Source: an uncultured Lachnospiraceae bacterium
GTDB taxonomy: Bacteria; Bacillota; Clostridia; Lachnospirales; Lachnospiraceae
Length of the DNA stretch: 17,673 bases
Direction: 5' to 3'
NCBI GenBank assembly: GCA_902783295.1
Contig: CACZQT010000150.1
Coordinates: 1 to 17,673 of the forward strand
Below the pieces are notes generated by a model. That model worked only from the letters and a program-made list of their open reading frames with translations, did no database searches and was not told where the DNA came from. A program made the position numbers and the translations under genes. Positions 13,756 to 17,673 of this stretch are shown one piece after another (within the stretch, counting starts at the first letter, position 1; every line of letters starts with the position of its first letter).

Positions 13756-16443
13756 TCAGCTGCGCTTAGAAACAAACCTGTCTAAGGCGGCCAGCATGCC
13801 CGGGAGGATAAACAGGATCAGCAGAACAGCTGATAACGCTCCGGTGGAAATCGTACGGCAGATTTCCGCCACCGTGGGATCGGAGTAAGTGTATCCGAGA
13901 ATTCCCGTAATGATCGTAATGATCAGGCCGGAAGTCAGAATCGTATGAATGGATCCGTCATAAGCAGCTTTCAGTGCCTCCCGGGGATTCATTTTTCTGC
14001 GGTTTTCACGGTAATACCCTGTGAAAAGAATGCCGTAGTCAATGGTAGCACCCATCAGAATACATTCCACGATCAGCAGGGCAAGGAAGTAGATGGAATA
14101 GCCCTGCAGGCCTACAACGGTGACTGTAATAAATACACCGCACTGAACGATCAGCACCAGGAGCGCAGGTACGATGATAGAACGGGAGATGAACAAAACG
14201 ATCAGGAAAATGGCACCGGCAGTCAGGAGGGTGATGGTAAGAAGCTCCCGGTCAAAGGAGAGCCGCATTTCATTGCTCATGGCTGAATTCCCGATCTGAT
14301 AGGAAGGCCCTTCAAAGCTTCTGGACGCACCGGTAAGAGTCCCTATCAGTAAAGTGGTTTCTTCCGATTCTACAGGAAGAGATGTATGGATGATCAGGCG
14401 TGAATAATGCTCCCCTTTCAGCATACGTACACCGTCATCCAGCATTTCTTTCGTATCTGTGAACGTCTGCCGGAGGCTGTCATCCACAAAAGAGGAAAAC
14501 ACAGGATCGTCCAGAAGCGAATCATAAATATGATTGAACATCTGATGGATGGAGAGCGTCCGGTCATCCTGTGCATTTTTATCGGCAGCATAAATAAAAT
14601 ACAGAAGGTCCATTGTGGCGGGATTCAGCTGGTCTGTGACAGAACCTAGAATCTGGAATGCGTCTGCTGCGGAATATTCTTCCCCGGAAAGAACAGCATC
14701 CGTGACAGCTTTGGCTCCCCGGATGAGGTTCTTATTTTCGTCACTGATCATTCCTGCGATAAAGCCGCCGCTGTCCAGAGTATCGTTCAGAAAATTCACG
14801 AGGGCTTCCAGCGACATGACTGCGCCGCTGCCATCCTGACGTGAGCCCGTAAAGCTGAAAAGCAGGTCGATCATAGACGGATCGACACCAAGGGCAGCTG
14901 CCAGTTCAGAAGACGTGCGTTCTGCTTCCAGGCTTTCCCTGCTCGTGAACAGGCTGAGCGGCTCAGCCTGGGACCGCATGCTTTCATCTATCAGACCTGC
15001 ATAGGCTTCGTTATGGAGAATTTCATCGGAGAGGAACTGCAGGAAATCCCCCATTCTGACCGGCTGTACAGAGCCGTTATACGCATGATAATAGACCAGG
15101 TCCAGCAGAGCGGGCGGGAAATCGAAACTACCTCCCATGTCCACGCCAAAACTGTTTCCCAGGCTGTTTAAGGCATCGGCCATTTCATCAGCACGGTATT
15201 GTTTTCCGAGAAGGTTGGGATACCCCAGCACCTGTGTAACGCCATTTTCTCTTTCCAGTATTTCCGCCAGCGCAGCGACTTTTTCCTCATCCTGGTTTTC
15301 ATACACCAGGACCAGCGGATTATCCGGCGTAAAGACCTCCGCTATCGGATCCTGCATTTCCAGGTTATACGAAATCTGCGTCATGTCCTGCAGGATGTAG
15401 AAGCCGGCAAACATGACGATAAAACAGATGACTAAAGGAAACCGGAACCTGAAGCTGAAGCGGGCTGCCCGGTCCATGGGGATGTGAAGCGTCTTTTTGG
15501 CTGTTTTTTCGATCAGACTGTCGCAGCAAAGAATGATCCCGGGAAGGATGGTCAGAACACAGAGAAGGCTGATCAAAACACCTTTGGCAAGCACAAATCC
15601 CAGATCAAATCCGATCTTGAACTTCATAAAGGCAAGTGCCAGCATGCCGACGGCAGTAGTAAGTGCGCTGCCGGAAACGGAAGAAAAGCAGTTGCAGACA
15701 GCTGCTGCCATGGCTTCATTTTTGGACAGCCCGGTCTGTTTTTCCTGACGGTAACGGTTCGAAAGCATGATTGAATAATCAATCGAGAGAACCAGCTGCA
15801 GAATAGATGCCATGGTCCAGGTGAGGCAGGAGATTTCACCCAGGACTATATTGGTACCAAGGTTGATCAGTACGGCAATCCCTATATTCACAAGGAAAAG
15901 GATCGATTCAGCCCAGGATTCACACATCAGAATCAGAATAACGACCAGCATTCCGACAGCAAGAGCCAGCAGCCAGAGAGGAACGTCGTATACACCGGCA
16001 TTGTCGTTTTTAAACACAATGCCGTAATCTTTAAAATCCCGGGCCAGAGACTTCTCGATGGCTTTTTCTTCGCGTGTTCCGTAGGCACATGGTGTTGTGA
16101 TGACATATAAGGAATATTGTCCCTTTTTGTAAGATTCAGAGTCATCATGGGCGACGCCGGAAACATTCGGGATGGTTTCGAGCGCTTTCAGCAGCTGAGT
16201 TTCTTCTTCCGGGTTTAACCCCTCAGACATCACACGGATGGTCTGGCCGGTTTCCATGGCCGGGAATTGCTCTTCCATGATTTTCATGCCGGTCCGCATG
16301 AGTGAAGAATCCGGGAGATATTTCGTCATATCATAGTTGATCTTCACACGCAGGGCAAGGAAGGCGCACACTGCTGTAATGCAAAGCATGGCCGCCATAA
16401 TCATAAAACGTCTGGATACGATAAACTCTGAAATCTTCTTCAC
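13756..16443 (-). CDS. MMPL/RND-family exporter with enlarged second extracellular loop
   Basis: This encodes 895 residues from GTG 16443. That start is chosen because TAGGAGG (complement of 16451-16457) lies 7 bases upstream; a longer ATG version at 16464 would overlap this site. Two halves each have six TM helices: TM1 at about 13-31 and TM2-6 about 156-306, then TM7 about 335-353 and TM8-12 about 734-885. The MMPL hallmarks are SIDYSIMLSNRYRQEKQTG (D222) and ATIDYGILFTGYYRENRRKM (D802), the likely proton-relay positions. The first extracellular loop (about 32-155) is ordinary. The second (about 354-733) is about 380 residues and contains three related helical segments (see findings). Members export lipids, glycolipids or antimicrobials using the proton gradient; the substrate here is unknown. 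It is divergent from the surface-protein gene. Confidence 0.93.
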   Translation of the reverse strand: MKKISEFIVSRRFMIMAAMLCITAVCAFLALRVKINYDMTKYLPDSSLMRTGMKIMEEQFPAMETGQTIRVMSEGLNPEEETQLLKALETIPNVSGVAHDDSESYKKGQYSLYVITTPCAYGTREEKAIEKSLARDFKDYGIVFKNDNAGVYDVPLWLLALAVGMLVVILILMCESWAESILFLVNIGIAVLINLGTNIVLGEISCLTWTMASILQLVLSIDYSIMLSNRYRQEKQTGLSKNEAMAAAVCNCFSSVSGSALTTAVGMLALAFMKFKIGFDLGFVLAKGVLISLLCVLTILPGIILCCDSLIEKTAKKTLHIPMDRAARFSFRFRFPLVICFIVMFAGFYILQDMTQISYNLEMQDPIAEVFTPDNPLVLVYENQDEEKVAALAEILERENGVTQVLGYPNLLGKQYRADEMADALNSLGNSFGVDMGGSFDFPPALLDLVYYHAYNGSVQPVRMGDFLQFLSDEILHNEAYAGLIDESMRSQAEPLSLFTSRESLEAERTSSELAAALGVDPSMIDLLFSFTGSRQDGSGAVMSLEALVNFLNDTLDSGGFIAGMISDENKNLIRGAKAVTDAVLSGEEYSAADAFQILGSVTDQLNPATMDLLYFIYAADKNAQDDRTLSIHQMFNHIYDSLLDDPVFSSFVDDSLRQTFTDTKEMLDDGVRMLKGEHYSRLIIHTSLPVESEETTLLIGTLTGASRSFEGPSYQIGNSAMSNEMRLSFDRELLTITLLTAGAIFLIVLFISRSIIVPALLVLIVQCGVFITVTVVGLQGYSIYFLALLIVECILMGATIDYGILFTGYYRENRRKMNPREALKAAYDGSIHTILTSGLIITIITGILGYTYSDPTVAEICRTISTGALSAVLLILFILPGMLAALDRFVSKRS

Positions 16444-16496
16444 CGGAAGGCCTCCTACGTACATTCTGCCGCGCCGGAAAGACTGCGTCAGTGACC

Positions 16497-16525
16497 ATTA
16501 TACATCAACAGGACATTCTGGTGAA
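16497..16525 (-). promoter_or_regulatory. Promoter of the MMPL exporter gene
   Basis: On the minus strand TTCACC (16520-16525) and a perfect TATAAT (16497-16502) are 17 bp apart. Transcription would start near 16490, about 47 bases before the GTG start. Confidence 0.65.
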
Positions 16526-16558
16526 CAGGAAATTACTGACATTTACAGCGAAACCTCA

Positions 16559-16595
16559 CAGTTTTGTAAGCTTTTCACATTTATTCACAAAACTG
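16559..16595. promoter_or_regulatory. Perfect 9-bp inverted repeat in the divergent promoter region
   Basis: CAGTTTTGT (16559-16567) is mirrored exactly by ACAAAACTG (16587-16595), with a 19-base spacer. It ends 4 bases before the plus-strand -10 and lies upstream of the minus-strand -35, so it is well placed as an operator controlling either gene or both. Confidence 0.5.
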
Positions 16596-16604
16596 ATTTA
16601 TAAT
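16574..16604 (+). promoter_or_regulatory. Candidate promoter of the surface-protein gene
   Basis: A perfect TATAAT (16599-16604) is preceded by TTCACA (16574-16579) with a 19-bp spacer, longer than ideal. The -35 sits inside the inverted repeat at 16559-16595. The leader would be about 145 bases and contains an A7 run and a TC repeat near its start. Confidence 0.5.
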
Positions 16605-16755
16605 ACAAAAAAATCTCTCTCTCTGGAAGTCTTGCCGCTAAGCACTGCTGCCGGAGATCGTATGATCCGGGGGCGTTGGTCAGTACTTCCCGGATGTTGT
16701 GGTTTTGAAAATAATTATTCAACAGAGGCACGAAAACGAAGCAGGAGGAATGAAG

Positions 16756-17673
16756 ATGAATCGAGGGAAAGGAAAAAGAGCACTCGCCTGGATGCTGGCA
16801 TTCTGCATGACCATCTGCTCTGTTCCTGCAGACAGTATGGCTGTACAGTTTCCCGGAAATGCATCGGGTACGGAAGGGGCCGTTCCGGCTGGTGAGGAAC
16901 CCCCCCAGGAGCAGGGGACAGATGTCCTGCAGACGAATGCCCTGGCTGAAGCAGTGACAGGAGGGGTGGACGATGTGGAAACTATCGTCTACCGGGAGGT
17001 GACCTTTGCTCTTCCGGCCGGCACCACGGAAGAAGAGGCTTTGGCCACATCCATGGAAGAGACTCTGATGGTGCCGGACGGGACGCCTGTTTCTGAAATT
17101 TCGGCGCCGGAAAGGTCCCGCTGCCTGTTTCTGGACTGGTATTATGATGAAAACCTGCAGGAGGTAGCGCGGCCTGAAGACACGGTAGACCGGGATCTGA
17201 CGCTGTATCCGAAATTCGCTCTGAAAGAGGGGATGGAGGATGATTTCTCCATGAACTTTATTTCAGCAGAGGATGTGGCGCCGGATTATTCAGTGACCCT
17301 GGTTTCCTATGGCCTGAGTCTCGAAGAAGCGGCAAAACTCATCATTATGCGTAATCAGACGCTGGGTGAGGAGGATGCAGCATTTATTCTGGATGAAATA
17401 GAGCTTCCGGAAGAGGATGCCCTTTCTTTGGAAGACCTGGAGCTGGAGATCAGCGAAGCACTGCTGGAAGAAATAAAAACAGCCGGTGAGAGAAAGCTGG
17501 CGGGAGAAATTTCCGGGGAGGAGCTTCGGGATAAATTGGTTTCTCTGGACCTGAATCCTCTGGAAGTGACGAAAGTTCTGGGGGTTTATGCGCCGGAGGA
17601 ACTGGAAGGGGATGTTATAGAAGAACTTCCGGATGAGGAAAACGCCATTGCTGCGAAAACGGGAGAAGCAGAA
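16756..17673 (+). CDS. Secreted surface protein with InlB-like repeat (3' truncated by window edge)
   Basis: The frame is open from ATG 16756 through the window end (306 residues, no stop). This ATG, not the ATG at 16750, is favoured because GCAGGAGG at 16741-16748 is properly spaced for it. Residues 1-29 are a signal peptide (RGKGKRALAWMLAFCMTICS, cleavage likely after DSMA). Residues about 82-156 resemble a Listeria-Bacteroides (InlB B-type) repeat: a VTF strand, VPDGTPVSEISAPE, the FLDWYYDENL core and the closing RDLTLYPKF. The rest is very acidic and helical (ELPEEDALSLEDLELEISEA and similar). Such proteins are often large, cell-wall-linked and adhesive or enzymatic; the class cannot be told from this part. 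A seven-C run at 16900-16906 falls in the coding region. Confidence 0.85.
   Translation, partial: MNRGKGKRALAWMLAFCMTICSVPADSMAVQFPGNASGTEGAVPAGEEPPQEQGTDVLQTNALAEAVTGGVDDVETIVYREVTFALPAGTTEEEALATSMEETLMVPDGTPVSEISAPERSRCLFLDWYYDENLQEVARPEDTVDRDLTLYPKFALKEGMEDDFSMNFISAEDVAPDYSVTLVSYGLSLEEAAKLIIMRNQTLGEEDAAFILDEIELPEEDALSLEDLELEISEALLEEIKTAGERKLAGEISGEELRDKLVSLDLNPLEVTKVLGVYAPEELEGDVIEELPDEENAIAAKTGEAE

Noticed and set aside
16705..16722. AT-rich near-palindrome (TTGAAAATAATTATTCAA) in the surface-protein leader
   Set aside because: The symmetric core is AT-only and 10 bp. It gives no basis for calling an operator or promoter.
16491..16895. Plus-strand open frame of 134 codons before and across the surface-protein start
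   Set aside because: It starts within the exporter promoter and overlaps the surface-protein signal peptide in another frame, which has the better ribosome site and signal sequence.
16914..16923. GGGGACAGAT, identical to ten bases of the palindrome at 6572-6581
   Set aside because: There is no matching inverted arm nearby and it is within coding sequence, so a chance match.

Overview
The window looks like a chromosomal segment of a Gram-positive anaerobe of the class Clostridia, most likely Lachnospiraceae-like. The evidence is near-consensus Bacillota ribosome binding sites (AGGAGG type), sigma-A-type promoters, compact intrinsic terminators, a short clostridial-type CstA transporter, and a secreted protein with a Listeria-Bacteroides-type repeat. 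The genus cannot be fixed from the sequence alone. No rRNA, tRNA, CRISPR array, integrase or transposase gene was seen.

Layout. (1) 1-657 is the C-terminal effector domain of a LysR-type regulator whose start lies outside the window. (2) 774-1112 is a small conserved-looking protein of unknown function. (3) 1308-2759 encodes a short CstA-family transporter with its own promoter, a perfect inverted repeat in the leader and a strong terminator. (4) 2872-6541 is a tight three-gene operon: a two-TM membrane protein with a PH-like region and a coiled coil, a MoxR-type AAA+ ATPase with an atypical Walker A motif, and a von Willebrand factor A (MIDAS) protein. It resembles a MoxR/VWA chaperone module with a dedicated membrane partner. 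(5) 6548-6634 is a long REP-like palindrome that may also end this operon.

(6) 6796-11130 is a tripartite tricarboxylate transporter cassette (TctC, TctB, TctA) followed by a Gfo/Idh/MocA oxidoreductase. It has a good promoter and an internal terminator-like hairpin after tctC that should make the binding protein more abundant than the membrane subunits. (7) On the minus strand, an EamA/DMT permease (12096-12950) and a LysR regulator (11127-12050) lie in the same orientation; the LysR gene overlaps the end of the oxidoreductase gene tail to tail. (8) 13210-13644 is a monocistronic DUF3237-like gene with a promoter, and a bidirectional terminator follows it. (9) 13756-16443 (minus) is an MMPL/RND-type exporter with an unusually large second extracellular loop built from three related segments. 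(10) 16756 to the end is the start of a large secreted surface protein. It is divergent from the exporter, and an inverted repeat lies between them.

Together the region is dominated by uptake of small organic acids (CstA, Tct) and its regulation, plus envelope functions (MoxR/VWA module, MMPL exporter, surface protein). All substrate assignments are inferences from family membership.
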